The notes beneath the pieces were generated by a model, which worked only from the letters and a program-made list of their open reading frames with translations, made no database searches and had not been told where the DNA came from. Positions 1-9,799 of a stretch of DNA of 64,000 bases are shown in pieces. How positions within the stretch are numbered: position 1 is the first letter of the stretch; each line of letters opens with the position of its first letter. The stretch comes from JBFIHF01 sp964411125 (lineage in GTDB: Bacteria > Myxococcota_A > Bradymonadia > Bradymonadales > Bradymonadaceae), in assembly GCA_964411125.1 (NCBI GenBank), contig CAYPJU010000012.1:1-64000 (forward strand), given 5' to 3'. The position numbers were made by a program, and so were the translations under genes.

Positions 1-1839
<1,839 letters not shown>

Positions 1840-1844
1840 GGCAA

Positions 1845-1882
1845 CAGGCGGCAGGCGACAGGCGGCAGGCGACAGGCGGCGG
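1845..1882 (+). repeat. Short tandem repeat, 14-bp unit x about 2.7
   Basis: Two identical copies of CAGGCGGCAGGCGA (1845-1858 and 1859-1872) are followed by a partial third, just after the clpB stop codon. A further near copy lies at 1923-1936. It looks like a slippage-type minisatellite; no function is evident. Confidence 0.8.
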
Positions 1883-1995
1883 GCAGCAGACATCGGTGAG
1901 CGGGCGTCTCGCCCGTCCCGAAGGCGGCAGGCGACAGCGAGGCCGTCGACCGCGGGCGTAAGAAGCGCCCCGTTTTCAAACACTATTCGAGAGTA

Positions 1996-2048
1996 CATCC
2001 GGGGCGTGCGGACCGAGCCGGGCGGCCGGAGGGAGCACGCCCCGGATG
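1996..2048. repeat. Perfect 14-bp inverted repeat between convergent genes
   Basis: CATCCGGGGCGTGC (1996-2009) and its exact reverse complement (2035-2048) flank a 25-nt GC-rich loop, between the end of clpB and the end of the minus-strand lipoprotein gene at 2059. The position suits a transcription end for the minus gene, but there is no clear T-run on either side, so it may be a factor-dependent terminator or an mRNA 3' stabiliser. Confidence 0.6.
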
Positions 2049-2058
2049 AACTCTCAAC

Positions 2059-3312
2059 TCAAGGCTCGCAGGCATCACCGACGTTGTTGTTGTCGGCATC
2101 TTCCTGGAGAGGGTTTGGAACGTTCGGGCAGTTGTCCGTCGCGTTGTCGACGCCGTCCCCATCGAGGTCGCTGTCGCACAGGTCGCCCTGCCCGTCACCG
2201 TCAGTGTCCGTCTGGTCGGGATTGCTGACATTGAAGCAGTTGTCGCAGACGTCACCGACTCCGTCGGAGTCCTGGTCACTCTGGGTTCCGTTTGCGTCGA
2301 TCGGGCAGTTGTCGCAGGCGTCTCCGACGTTGTCGAAGTCGCCGTCCGCCTGGTCGGCGTTGTCCGTGAAGAGGCAGTTGTCGCAAACGTCTCCGACGCC
2401 GTCGGAGTCCTGATCGCTCTGGTCCTGATTGGTGTCGAGCGAGCAATTGTCACAGGCGTCACCGAAGGTGTCGCCGTCGGAGTTGAGCTGGTCCGTGTTC
2501 GCGACGTCGACGCAGTTGTCGCAAACGTCTCCGACCGTGTCCGCGTCGGTGTCGTCCTGGGCAGGATCCTGGTCCGCCACGCACACGTCGCACGCGTCAC
2601 CGACACCATCGGCATCGCCATCTTCCTGCAGCGGATTGGCAGTCTCGGGACAGTTGTCGTCGCCATCGGCGATCCCGTCGGCGTCGAGGTCGTCGTCACA
2701 GACGTCCCCCACTCCGTTGTTGTTGCTGTCGAGCTGGTCCGAATTGGGCGTGTTCGGGCAATTGTCGACGGCGTTGGCGACACCGTCGCCGTCGATGTCC
2801 TGGTCACACAGATCACCCAGCCCGTCTCCATCGAGGTCTTCCTGCTCGGGGTTCGGGCTGAGGAAGCAGTTGTCGTCCTCGTCGGCGATGCCGTCGTTGT
2901 CTCGGTCGTCGTCGCAAGGGTCGCCGAGCCCGTCTCCGTCGATGTCGAGCTGCGATCCGTTGGGCCGATCGGGACAGTTGTCTTCGTCGTCGGGCACGCC
3001 GTCGCCGTCGCGATCGTTCGTCATTCCCTCGTCGGGCGAGGCCATGTCGGCGTCGGGGGGATCGACGATCCCATCGGCGCTGTCGACTCCCATGTCGAGA
3101 TCGGGGACATCGTCCGACGCGTCCGGCGCGTCCGACGCATCGTTGCCGGCGTCGGAAGGTTCCGGAATCTGGAACATGCAACGGCCGTTCGACGCGCATC
3201 GTTCGTCGGGGAAGCAGTCCTCGTCCGTGCTACAGACTTCATCCTGAAACTTCGGGCACCCCGTGAAAATCAGGGCACTGAACATGAGAAACAGGAACCG
3301 TGTGGATTTCAT
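2059..3312 (-). CDS. Lipoprotein of thrombospondin type-3 repeats
   Basis: A 417-residue surface lipoprotein. A signal peptide ends in a lipobox (IFTGC, Cys19). A short Cys-rich segment (CSTDEDCFPDERC) and an acidic Asp/Ala/Pro linker (about 50-100) follow, and the rest is about a dozen repeats of the form DxDxDGxxDxxDNCPxxxNPxQ. These are calcium-binding thrombospondin type-3 repeats as in OmpA/TSP3 proteins, so a rigid Ca-loaded stalk on the outer membrane is expected. There is no C-terminal OmpA domain. A paralogue with the same N-terminal Cys-rich block lies at 7959-9599. The start was chosen because the lipobox sits 19 residues in. The binding partner is unknown. Confidence 0.88.
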   Translation of the reverse strand: MKSTRFLFLMFSALIFTGCPKFQDEVCSTDEDCFPDERCASNGRCMFQIPEPSDAGNDASDAPDASDDVPDLDMGVDSADGIVDPPDADMASPDEGMTNDRDGDGVPDDEDNCPDRPNGSQLDIDGDGLGDPCDDDRDNDGIADEDDNCFLSPNPEQEDLDGDGLGDLCDQDIDGDGVANAVDNCPNTPNSDQLDSNNNGVGDVCDDDLDADGIADGDDNCPETANPLQEDGDADGVGDACDVCVADQDPAQDDTDADTVGDVCDNCVDVANTDQLNSDGDTFGDACDNCSLDTNQDQSDQDSDGVGDVCDNCLFTDNADQADGDFDNVGDACDNCPIDANGTQSDQDSDGVGDVCDNCFNVSNPDQTDTDGDGQGDLCDSDLDGDGVDNATDNCPNVPNPLQEDADNNNVGDACEP

Positions 3313-3335
3313 GGGGCCACCATTCGAGGGACCTC

Positions 3336-3365
3336 ACGATATTGCATACACTCGGGGCGAGGCAA
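3336..3365 (-). promoter_or_regulatory. Candidate sigma70-type promoter of the type-3-repeat lipoprotein
   Basis: Read on the minus strand: TTGCCT, 18-nt spacer, TATCGT, about 24 nt upstream of the ATG at 3312. It is found by eye and its box match is moderate. Confidence 0.4.
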
Positions 3366-3506
3366 GTAACGGCGCCCCGTGAACCCTCTACCCGGCGTCG
3401 TAGGGCCTCGACCAGCGACTGAAACGTCGGCACTGGAGCAAGGACCGCAGTCCCGTCGCCCCGAGCGCCGGGCTTCAGACATGGATCGCCTCCCGGGTGG
3501 ATTCGT

Positions 3507-3535
3507 TTGAGTCAGATTCCCGCTAGGGCTATCCT
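3507..3535 (+). promoter_or_regulatory. Candidate sigma70-type promoter, TTGAGT-N17-TATCCT
   Basis: The spacing is optimal and the start point would be near 3542, about 23 nt before the ATG at 3565. It supports that ATG, because the in-frame codon at 3535 would overlap the -10 box. Confidence 0.55.
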
Positions 3536-3564
3536 TGGCTCATAACTCAATTCCGAGATTGAAA

Positions 3565-4707
3565 ATGAGAAAATTTCACCTGGCGGCCACCGCTACCGCA
3601 CTGTTCGTGAGTGCCGCCTCGTGCGGACCGGAGCGCAACAACGGCGTGGTCCTTCCGAACAACGGCGTCACCACCAACAATGGCTCCACCGCGGGCACCA
3701 ACAACGGCACGATCTCTCCCAACAACGGGACCGGGGGAACCAACAACCTCACGACCTCGACCAACAACGGGGTCGATCCGAACCTCGGATGCGCCACGGT
3801 GGAAGAGTTCTCGAACGAGTCGTTCGTGGTGGAACGGGAGTTCCGGGCGACCGAATCAGGAGAGGTCGTCTCGTGTGCCGGGGACGTGGGTGAGATTGCG
3901 ACGAGTGGTACGTACATCGCCAGGGTCACGTTCGAGGCGGCCACCACCGTCGACATCGGAGTGCTCGCCTTGCCCGACGACCAGGGAGGAATTCCCCCGC
4001 GACCCGTCATCGAAGTCCGTAAAGGCATCTGCGATGCCGATGAAACCGAGGTCATCCTCTGCGAGAGCAACCCGTCCCCGAGCTTCGAGGCCGAGGCGGG
4101 CGTCCCGTACTTCATCGTCGCGAACGGCCTCGCCGACTCCGCCGGACTCGAGCTCTCCGTCGACGCGGACATCGCCAAAGACTGCACGCCGGGAGAGACG
4201 ACGTGCACCGACGGAACCGTCGAGGTGTGTCGCGCGACCGGGGTGAACCCGAAGCTGCCATGCCCCGGGGATTGCGCGGGCGACGGTTGCGCCGGCGAGA
4301 CGTGCGACGCCCCCGTCACCCTGTCGCTGGTTCCGAACGGCCCGGCGGAAGTGCTCTCGGGCGAGAGGCTGACCTTCACCAACACCTGGAACGCCGTGGA
4401 TCGCCCCGGGTGCGCCACCGATTTTCCGATCCCCACACCGTACCCGGAGTTCTTCGTCCTCGTCGAAGGGGTCTCGGCCGGACAGACTCTCGTGATGGAC
4501 GCGGCCGACACCGACGGGCGCTGGGCGTTCTTCGTCATCGACTCCTGTGAGGCGGCAGGCTGCATCGCCGCTTACGATTTCGACGAGATCGACGCGAATG
4601 TCGGTCGGCATCCGATCACCGAAGACGGCGACGTCCTCGTCGTGATCGAAGGAACGGACGCCGACGAAGACAGGGACTTCGCGATGGAAATCTACCTGAC
4701 CGAATGA
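3565..4707 (+). CDS. NNGT-spacer lipoprotein, function unknown
   Basis: A 380-residue lipoprotein. The signal peptide MRKFHLAATATALFVSAASC ends in Cys20. It is followed by about 45 residues of Asn/Gly/Thr spacer with repeated NNG and NNGT units, a type of tether common in Bradymonadales lipoproteins. The remainder is an acidic, Cys-containing region with two beta-rich parts (about 70-200 and 250-380) that resemble bacterial pre-peptidase C-terminal-like beta domains; this likeness is weak. An internal CTDGTVEVCRATG block resembles the Cys-knots of myxobacterial secreted proteins. The start at 3565 was preferred over the in-frame upstream codon at 3535 because of the lipobox position and the promoter. 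No catalytic motif is visible. Confidence 0.8.
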   Translation: MRKFHLAATATALFVSAASCGPERNNGVVLPNNGVTTNNGSTAGTNNGTISPNNGTGGTNNLTTSTNNGVDPNLGCATVEEFSNESFVVEREFRATESGEVVSCAGDVGEIATSGTYIARVTFEAATTVDIGVLALPDDQGGIPPRPVIEVRKGICDADETEVILCESNPSPSFEAEAGVPYFIVANGLADSAGLELSVDADIAKDCTPGETTCTDGTVEVCRATGVNPKLPCPGDCAGDGCAGETCDAPVTLSLVPNGPAEVLSGERLTFTNTWNAVDRPGCATDFPIPTPYPEFFVLVEGVSAGQTLVMDAADTDGRWAFFVIDSCEAAGCIAAYDFDEIDANVGRHPITEDGDVLVVIEGTDADEDRDFAMEIYLTE

Positions 4708-4753
4708 ACAGGCTCGACTCGACCATGATCCCTGGATCCACATCATTGCACTC

Positions 4754-4775
4754 GATCGTCAACCGGTTGACGATC
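4754..4775. repeat. Perfect 22-bp palindrome (possible operator)
   Basis: An uninterrupted dyad centred on AACCGGTT, with GATCGTC on the left and its complement on the right. It lies in the 265-bp gap between two genes for exported proteins, about 200 bp before the ATG at 4973. Perfect, loop-less symmetry fits a dimeric regulator site better than an RNA hairpin. The rest of the gap shows no gene. Confidence 0.7.
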
Positions 4776-4972
4776 CAGTGGTGGCCCGCGTCGCGAGCCG
4801 CAGGGAGGATCCGATGGCAGCTCGGCGGCAAGCGCAACGACATCAAGCCGAAACCGGACTTCTTCGGCAGCGAACCTTCCCGAGGCTGTTCGAGGCATGA
4901 ACCTTGCACGTTCTGGGGCCGAGCACATGCACGAATTGGACGAACCACCCGCATCGCGAAAACGGAACGATC

Positions 4973-6712
4973 ATGAAACCCTTCCGCCTCTCCCTAGTTT
5001 CAGCACTCCTCATCCTCGGGGTGGGCCAGACCGCTTCGGCGCAGGATCCCTCGGCGCTCGCCCCTGCCCCCGACGTCATGATCTCCCTCGATGGGACGCA
5101 GATTTCCAACTCGTCGACCAACATCAAGCAGGGGATGCAGCAGATGATCGGCGACCACTACGACAGTGGACCGTGCCCCGACCCCGACGCGGAGGCTGAG
5201 GGCCGCGACCCGTACGCGGAGTGCGACGCTCTTCGATTCGGGCTCATCGTGCATGCCGGAGCGGGTTGCGACGAAGCGACCAACCCCGTGACTTATCTCG
5301 TCGAACCGGCCGAGGACTCCGGGATCGACGTGAATGCTTACTTCACTGGACTCCCGGGCGCCGGCGGGCCGTCGGGCATCTACTGCGGACTCGGCGCCCA
5401 GAACACCATTCTCGGCCTCACCTCGGAGCCTTACTTCCGAAACCACGACACCGCCTCTCTCGCCGTCTTCGACGCATATTGCCCCGTCCGCGGCGCGACG
5501 GTGACGGAAGCACAGCTCGACCAATACTGGGAACGCCCCCGGCTCAATTTCGTCGTGACCAACGGATTTCCCGCCGATGCAGACGGCGGAGACGGGACTC
5601 GCATCATCGACACCGTCGCGACCGTCTGCGAGATGTACGCCGGAAACGACGGCCTCCCCTCGATCCCGACCTGGGTGATGATGGAAAAGAACGCCGCCTC
5701 TGACGAAGCCATCTACGGTGGCCTCGTCTCCGCCGCTGGCGGCACCGGGATCTGCGAATACCGAGAGATGGGGACCTGGTCCGAGATCGATGTCTGTGCC
5801 CACATGGCCGAGACGACCCGCACCGAGAACAACGTCCGGACGGACATTCAGGCAGGCAAGTACCGCTGTGGTCCCGGACCCGACTCGTACCAGGTGGGGG
5901 CGATCGCCGCGACCGCGACCGCCAGCATCCGCTGCGGACTCGATGCAGACGCGCCCGGCACGTGCGCAGCGAACTCGGCCGACCTCTGGCCGACGCTCTC
6001 CTGCGTCCGACAGTTGCCGCGTGGCGTGGCAGCCGAGGACGCGCTGATCCTCGTCTGCCGTGACGCCGAAGCCGACGACGACGACCCCGACGGGGACGGA
6101 CTCGTGTGCGCACCGATTGACCCCGCAGACATCGAGTACATCGACGAAGGGGAGACTCTCTTCGTCTTCAAGAACAAGCGGAATTGCGAAGCGGGGGGCA
6201 CCTACATCACCGAGTGCATTCCCGACGAAGCGTGCGACACCGGGCTCGACGGGCGCTGCGGTCCCGGCAAGACCGTCTGCTCCTCCGGGGTGCAGACGTG
6301 CGAGCCGATCTTCGACGCCTTCCCCGAGATCTGCAACGGGCTCGACGACGACTGCGATGGCGACGTCGACAACATGTCGACCTCCTGGGAGCAGGACGCC
6401 TTCTCCAGCTACTCCCTCCCCGATGACCATGCCGGGCTCGATTGCAACCTCATCGACGTTTGCGTCTGCCCGGCCGGCAAGACCGACACCCGCAACGGAG
6501 ACAGCTTCGACGCCTACCTCGACTCGTGGAGCGGCGTCTGCACCTGTGGGGAGAACCTCGCCCCCGAATCGTCCGCACCGCAGCCCGAGCCGAAGAGCGA
6601 CTTCAGCGAGCCGCAGGCAGCCTGCTCCGTCGGATTCGCCGAAACAGTCCCGGCATCGCTCCTGATGCTGCTCGGATTCGCCGGCTTCCGTCGCCGACGA
6701 CGACGCGACTGA
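4973..6712 (+). CDS. Secreted VWA-like protein with MopE motif and MYXO-CTERM-like tail
   Basis: A 579-residue exported protein. The signal peptide MKPFRLSLVSALLILGVGQTASA is cleaved before QDPS. The first mature residues (PDVMISLDGTQISNSSTNIKQGM) resemble the start of a von Willebrand A domain, as in many myxobacterial surface proteins, but the MIDAS serines are altered (DGTQIS instead of DxSxS). Many Cys residues suggest disulfides. Near residue 460 a MopE-type metal-binding motif CNGLDDDCDGDVDN occurs. The C-terminus has a Cys, a hydrophobic stretch and then RRRRRRD, matching the MYXO-CTERM surface-anchoring signal. The ATG at 4973 was chosen for the signal peptide. The role is probably a cell-surface adhesion or matrix protein; that is inference. 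Confidence 0.82.
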   Translation: MKPFRLSLVSALLILGVGQTASAQDPSALAPAPDVMISLDGTQISNSSTNIKQGMQQMIGDHYDSGPCPDPDAEAEGRDPYAECDALRFGLIVHAGAGCDEATNPVTYLVEPAEDSGIDVNAYFTGLPGAGGPSGIYCGLGAQNTILGLTSEPYFRNHDTASLAVFDAYCPVRGATVTEAQLDQYWERPRLNFVVTNGFPADADGGDGTRIIDTVATVCEMYAGNDGLPSIPTWVMMEKNAASDEAIYGGLVSAAGGTGICEYREMGTWSEIDVCAHMAETTRTENNVRTDIQAGKYRCGPGPDSYQVGAIAATATASIRCGLDADAPGTCAANSADLWPTLSCVRQLPRGVAAEDALILVCRDAEADDDDPDGDGLVCAPIDPADIEYIDEGETLFVFKNKRNCEAGGTYITECIPDEACDTGLDGRCGPGKTVCSSGVQTCEPIFDAFPEICNGLDDDCDGDVDNMSTSWEQDAFSSYSLPDDHAGLDCNLIDVCVCPAGKTDTRNGDSFDAYLDSWSGVCTCGENLAPESSAPQPEPKSDFSEPQAACSVGFAETVPASLLMLLGFAGFRRRRRRD

Positions 6713-6744
6713 GTGCGAAAACTTTTCGCAATTCGCAACTAAAT

Positions 6745-6775
6745 GCGGGGTCCTCGGACCCCGCTCTTGTTTCTT
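6745..6775 (+). terminator. Rho-independent terminator
   Basis: The stem GCGGGGTCC / GGACCCCGC (6745-6753 and 6756-6764) is followed by a T-rich run (TCTTGTTTCTT), 33 nt after the stop of the gene ending at 6712. Confidence 0.82.
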
Positions 6776-6791
6776 GGCCGGGGAACGGCGG

Positions 6792-7955
6792 TCAGATCTG
6801 ACCGGTGAAAAACGCGATCGCCCCGAGGATCAGAGCAAACACGAAAAACGCGATGACCATCAACGAACTTCGCTCGACGCGCGGGGCGAGGCGTTTGTCC
6901 CCCGCCGGCTCGAGAGCGGTCTGCTCCTCGCTCGAGTCCGCCTTCGCCGGGCGACCGAGCTCCTTCTCGTCCACCGAAATCAGAGGCCCCGCCGAGATCT
7001 TGCTGCGCGCCGATCTACTCGCCTCGGGAGGCTCCGCGCCGATCCACGGCGCAGGCAGCTGCAGCAATCCGAAGCCATCGTCTGTCGCCTTCGGGAGGCG
7101 TTCCACGGTCGTGAACGGCACGAGCTTCGACAGGCGCCCGAAGCGTTTCTTCGCGAGCGGCTGCATGCAGCGCGCCACGAGCAGCGAGACGCCCGGAGGA
7201 TCGTAGTTGCTGAGCCGATCATAGGCGGCCTTCGTCAGCGGATTCTCGACGCTCAGCGTCGGCTCCTCCCCCGTGAGGAGAAAGCTCAGCAGCGCCCCCA
7301 GCGCATAGGCGTCGGCCGCCGGGCGGAGAAACTTTCCGGAACGCTCGCCGCGGATCTCAGGAGCCGCATAGGCCGACTGCATCTCGGCCCGTGTGACGTT
7401 CGGCGCCTCGCCCTTCGGCGTCGCGTTTCCACACCCGACCACGTGAATGATGTCGTCGTGGCTGATGATGACGTGGCGCGGATCCAGGTTACGGAAGACC
7501 CACCCCTGTTCGTGAAGCTGCTGCAGAAAACGCGCGAGCTCGCGGATGATCCGCAGCGCGCGCGTCGCGGCGATCCCGTCGGGATAATCGCTCGTCACCA
7601 TCTCGTGGAGCGTTCGACCGTGGACGTACTCGTAGACGAGCAGCGGCTCGCGAGGGAGCGCCACGTCGCTGAACTCGGTCTGGATCCAGTCGAGCGGCTC
7701 GGGCAACAGATGGACTGGGAGCGCCAGGAACCCCAGCTCGTCGTGGAGCGCCTTGCGACGTAGGCCGACGTAGCGCTTGTCGTCTGCCGAATCTGCGTCG
7801 TAGGCGACCGTCTTCACGCAGACGAGCTTGTCGTCGAGGAAGACGTCCTCGGCGAGCGCGATCTGATGGTCGCCGTCGCTCCAGAGCAGCTCTCGAATTC
7901 GAAAGCGCTCTTCGTCGCGGTTCACGTCTCGTAAGAATTGTCCGGGGGCAAACAA
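6792..7955 (-). CDS. Membrane-anchored Ser/Thr protein kinase homologue, probable pseudokinase
   Basis: 387 residues. The kinase fold covers about 20-265: the VAIK-type lysine is kept (VCVKTV), the catalytic-loop HRD reads RNLD (Asp kept, followed by PRHVII), but the DFG position reads GCG (VVGCGNA), so the Mg-binding aspartate is missing. An APE-like segment (AAPE) and the alpha-F DAYALG are present. A Pro/Ser-rich linker leads to one C-terminal membrane helix (VIAFFVFALILGAIAFF), so the kinase domain is probably cytoplasmic. The first in-frame start is TTG at 7955; a GTG at 7925 is also possible. It follows the lipoprotein gene at 7959 by 3 nt and is presumably co-transcribed. A scaffold or sensor role is more likely than catalysis. 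Confidence 0.82.
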   Translation of the reverse strand: MFAPGQFLRDVNRDEERFRIRELLWSDGDHQIALAEDVFLDDKLVCVKTVAYDADSADDKRYVGLRRKALHDELGFLALPVHLLPEPLDWIQTEFSDVALPREPLLVYEYVHGRTLHEMVTSDYPDGIAATRALRIIRELARFLQQLHEQGWVFRNLDPRHVIISHDDIIHVVGCGNATPKGEAPNVTRAEMQSAYAAPEIRGERSGKFLRPAADAYALGALLSFLLTGEEPTLSVENPLTKAAYDRLSNYDPPGVSLLVARCMQPLAKKRFGRLSKLVPFTTVERLPKATDDGFGLLQLPAPWIGAEPPEASRSARSKISAGPLISVDEKELGRPAKADSSEEQTALEPAGDKRLAPRVERSSLMVIAFFVFALILGAIAFFTGQI

Positions 7956-7958
7956 GGG

Positions 7959-9599
7959 TCAGGGATCGCAGGCGTCGCCAGCTCCATCGAGGTCGGTATC
8001 GGTCTGGTCGACGTTCGATACCAGCGGGCAGTTGTCGTCGCAACCGGTCGTCACCCCCGTGGCGCAGGGATTGTCCCCCTCGACCCCGGAGCTGTCGCCG
8101 TCGTCGGGCACGCCGTCGCCGTCGTCGTCGGGATCGCAGACGTCGCCGATCAGGTCGCCATCCGTATCGTCCTGTGCCGGATTGTCGTCGTTCGGACAGT
8201 TGTCGCAAGCGTCTCCGAAGGCATCACTGTCCTGGTTGTCCTGGCTCATGTTGTCGATCGTAGGACAGTTGTCGACGTCCCCGCACACGGTGTCGCCGTC
8301 GACGTCATTGTCGGGGTCGAGCGGACACACGTCGCAGGCGTCGCCGAAGGCGTCCCCGTCCGAATTCGTCTGCGAGCCGTTGATGACGCTCGGACAATTG
8401 TCCTGCCCGTTCGGAGTCCCGTCTCCGTCGAGGTCGGGGTCGCAGAGGTCGCCGATCGTGTCGAAGTCGATGTCGGACTGGTCGGGGTTCGCCACGGCCA
8501 GACAGTTGTCACAACTGTTCCCGACACCGTCGGCGTCGGTGTCGACCTGCGACCCGTTGGAGATCGCCGGGCAGTTGTCGCAGACGTCGCCCTTTCCGTC
8601 GCCGTCCCCGTCGGCCTGCGACTCGTTGTCGACGAGCCGGCAGTTGTCGCACGCATCGCCGAAAGTGTCGCCGTCACTGTTTGTCTGGTTGGGATTCGCG
8701 GCCATGGGGCAGTTGTCGTCGTCGTTGTCGACGCCATCCCCGTCGATGTCGCTCTCGCAGGCGTCTCCAACACCATTCCCATCGAGATCGGACTGCGACG
8801 GGTTGGCGATCAGGACGCAGTTGTCGTCACAGGCGCCGGTGTTCCCGCCCGTGCAGGGCGCGTCGCCCACGGTCCCGCTCCCGTCTCCATCGTCGTCGAT
8901 CCCATCCCCGTCCACGTCCTCGTCGCACAGGTCACCGACGTCATCGCCGTCGAGGTCTGCCTGCTGGGAATTGCTGAGCTCGGGGCAGTTGTCATCGTCG
9001 TTGTCGATGCCGTCCCCATCGATGTCCGGATCGCAAGCGTCCCCGATGTCGTCGTTGTCGAGGTCGGACTGGTCGGAGTTCTCCGCCAGCGGGCAATTGT
9101 CGTCGACGTCGAGGACCTCGTCGCCGTCGTCGTCGGGGTCGCACTCGTCTCCCAGCCCGTCGTCGTCGGAGTCGATCTGGTCCGGGTCGGCGACGTCGAT
9201 GCACGTATCGCCGGCGTTCGGGACACCGTCGCCGTCGAGGTCCGCGTCGCACGCGTCACCCTCCCCGTCTTCGTCGAGGTCGGCCTGGTCCTCGTTGGGC
9301 TCTTCGGGACAATTGTCGTCATCGTCGGCCACGCCGTCTTCGTCGGCGTCGGGCGGAGGCGGAAGATCCGGCATGTCCACGCCCGTATCTTCGACGGCGG
9401 AATCCGTCCCCATGTCCGCACCGGTGTCGGGGTCCTCTGCCACTTTGAATGCGCAAAAGCCGGCGGACAGACACTGTTCGTTGGGGAAGCAATCTTCGTC
9501 GACCTGACACTCACGGTCGGTGAACTGCGGCTCGCATCCCACCGTGGTCGCCACGACCCCGGCGGCCAGGAGCACCGAAGACAAACGCAATTTTAACAT
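7959..9599 (-). CDS. Lipoprotein of thrombospondin type-3 repeats (paralogue)
   Basis: A 546-residue surface lipoprotein. The signal peptide MLKLRLSSVLLAAGVVATTVGC has its lipobox Cys at 22, followed by the Cys-rich block CQVDEDCFPNEQCLSAGFC, closely similar to that of the lipoprotein at 2059-3312. An acidic linker and about sixteen DxDxDG...DNCP repeats run to the C-terminus. Two repeats carry an inserted GxSSGVEGDNPC or GTVGDAPC loop. The start at 9599 is preceded by AGGGA at good spacing; in-frame codons further upstream would bury the signal peptide. Calcium-dependent structure is expected from the family; the partner is unknown. The repeats are coded by imperfect DNA repeats and should not be mistaken for a CRISPR array. 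Confidence 0.88.
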   Translation of the reverse strand: MLKLRLSSVLLAAGVVATTVGCEPQFTDRECQVDEDCFPNEQCLSAGFCAFKVAEDPDTGADMGTDSAVEDTGVDMPDLPPPPDADEDGVADDDDNCPEEPNEDQADLDEDGEGDACDADLDGDGVPNAGDTCIDVADPDQIDSDDDGLGDECDPDDDGDEVLDVDDNCPLAENSDQSDLDNDDIGDACDPDIDGDGIDNDDDNCPELSNSQQADLDGDDVGDLCDEDVDGDGIDDDGDGSGTVGDAPCTGGNTGACDDNCVLIANPSQSDLDGNGVGDACESDIDGDGVDNDDDNCPMAANPNQTNSDGDTFGDACDNCRLVDNESQADGDGDGKGDVCDNCPAISNGSQVDTDADGVGNSCDNCLAVANPDQSDIDFDTIGDLCDPDLDGDGTPNGQDNCPSVINGSQTNSDGDAFGDACDVCPLDPDNDVDGDTVCGDVDNCPTIDNMSQDNQDSDAFGDACDNCPNDDNPAQDDTDGDLIGDVCDPDDDGDGVPDDGDSSGVEGDNPCATGVTTGCDDNCPLVSNVDQTDTDLDGAGDACDP

Positions 9600-9799
9600 T
9601 TCCCTGCCCAGATCGAGAATCGGTTCGCATCCCCGAGCAGATCTGGCGTCCATCGCCGTGGTGGACGGTACGAAAAGTCCACGCAACTCTGCTCGAGCCC
9701 GCGCCGCATAGGACGCCGCTCGCATCGTAGGACGAAATCGGGGACCAGGCTACCAATTTGGGTTTGCCGGCGAGCAAGAGGAGAGCTATCGATCTCTGC

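Noticed and set aside
7959..9599. Regular DNA periodicity that could suggest a CRISPR array
   Set aside because: The periodicity is that of DxDxDG codons in a long frame with a lipobox; spacers are not unique and repeats are not identical.
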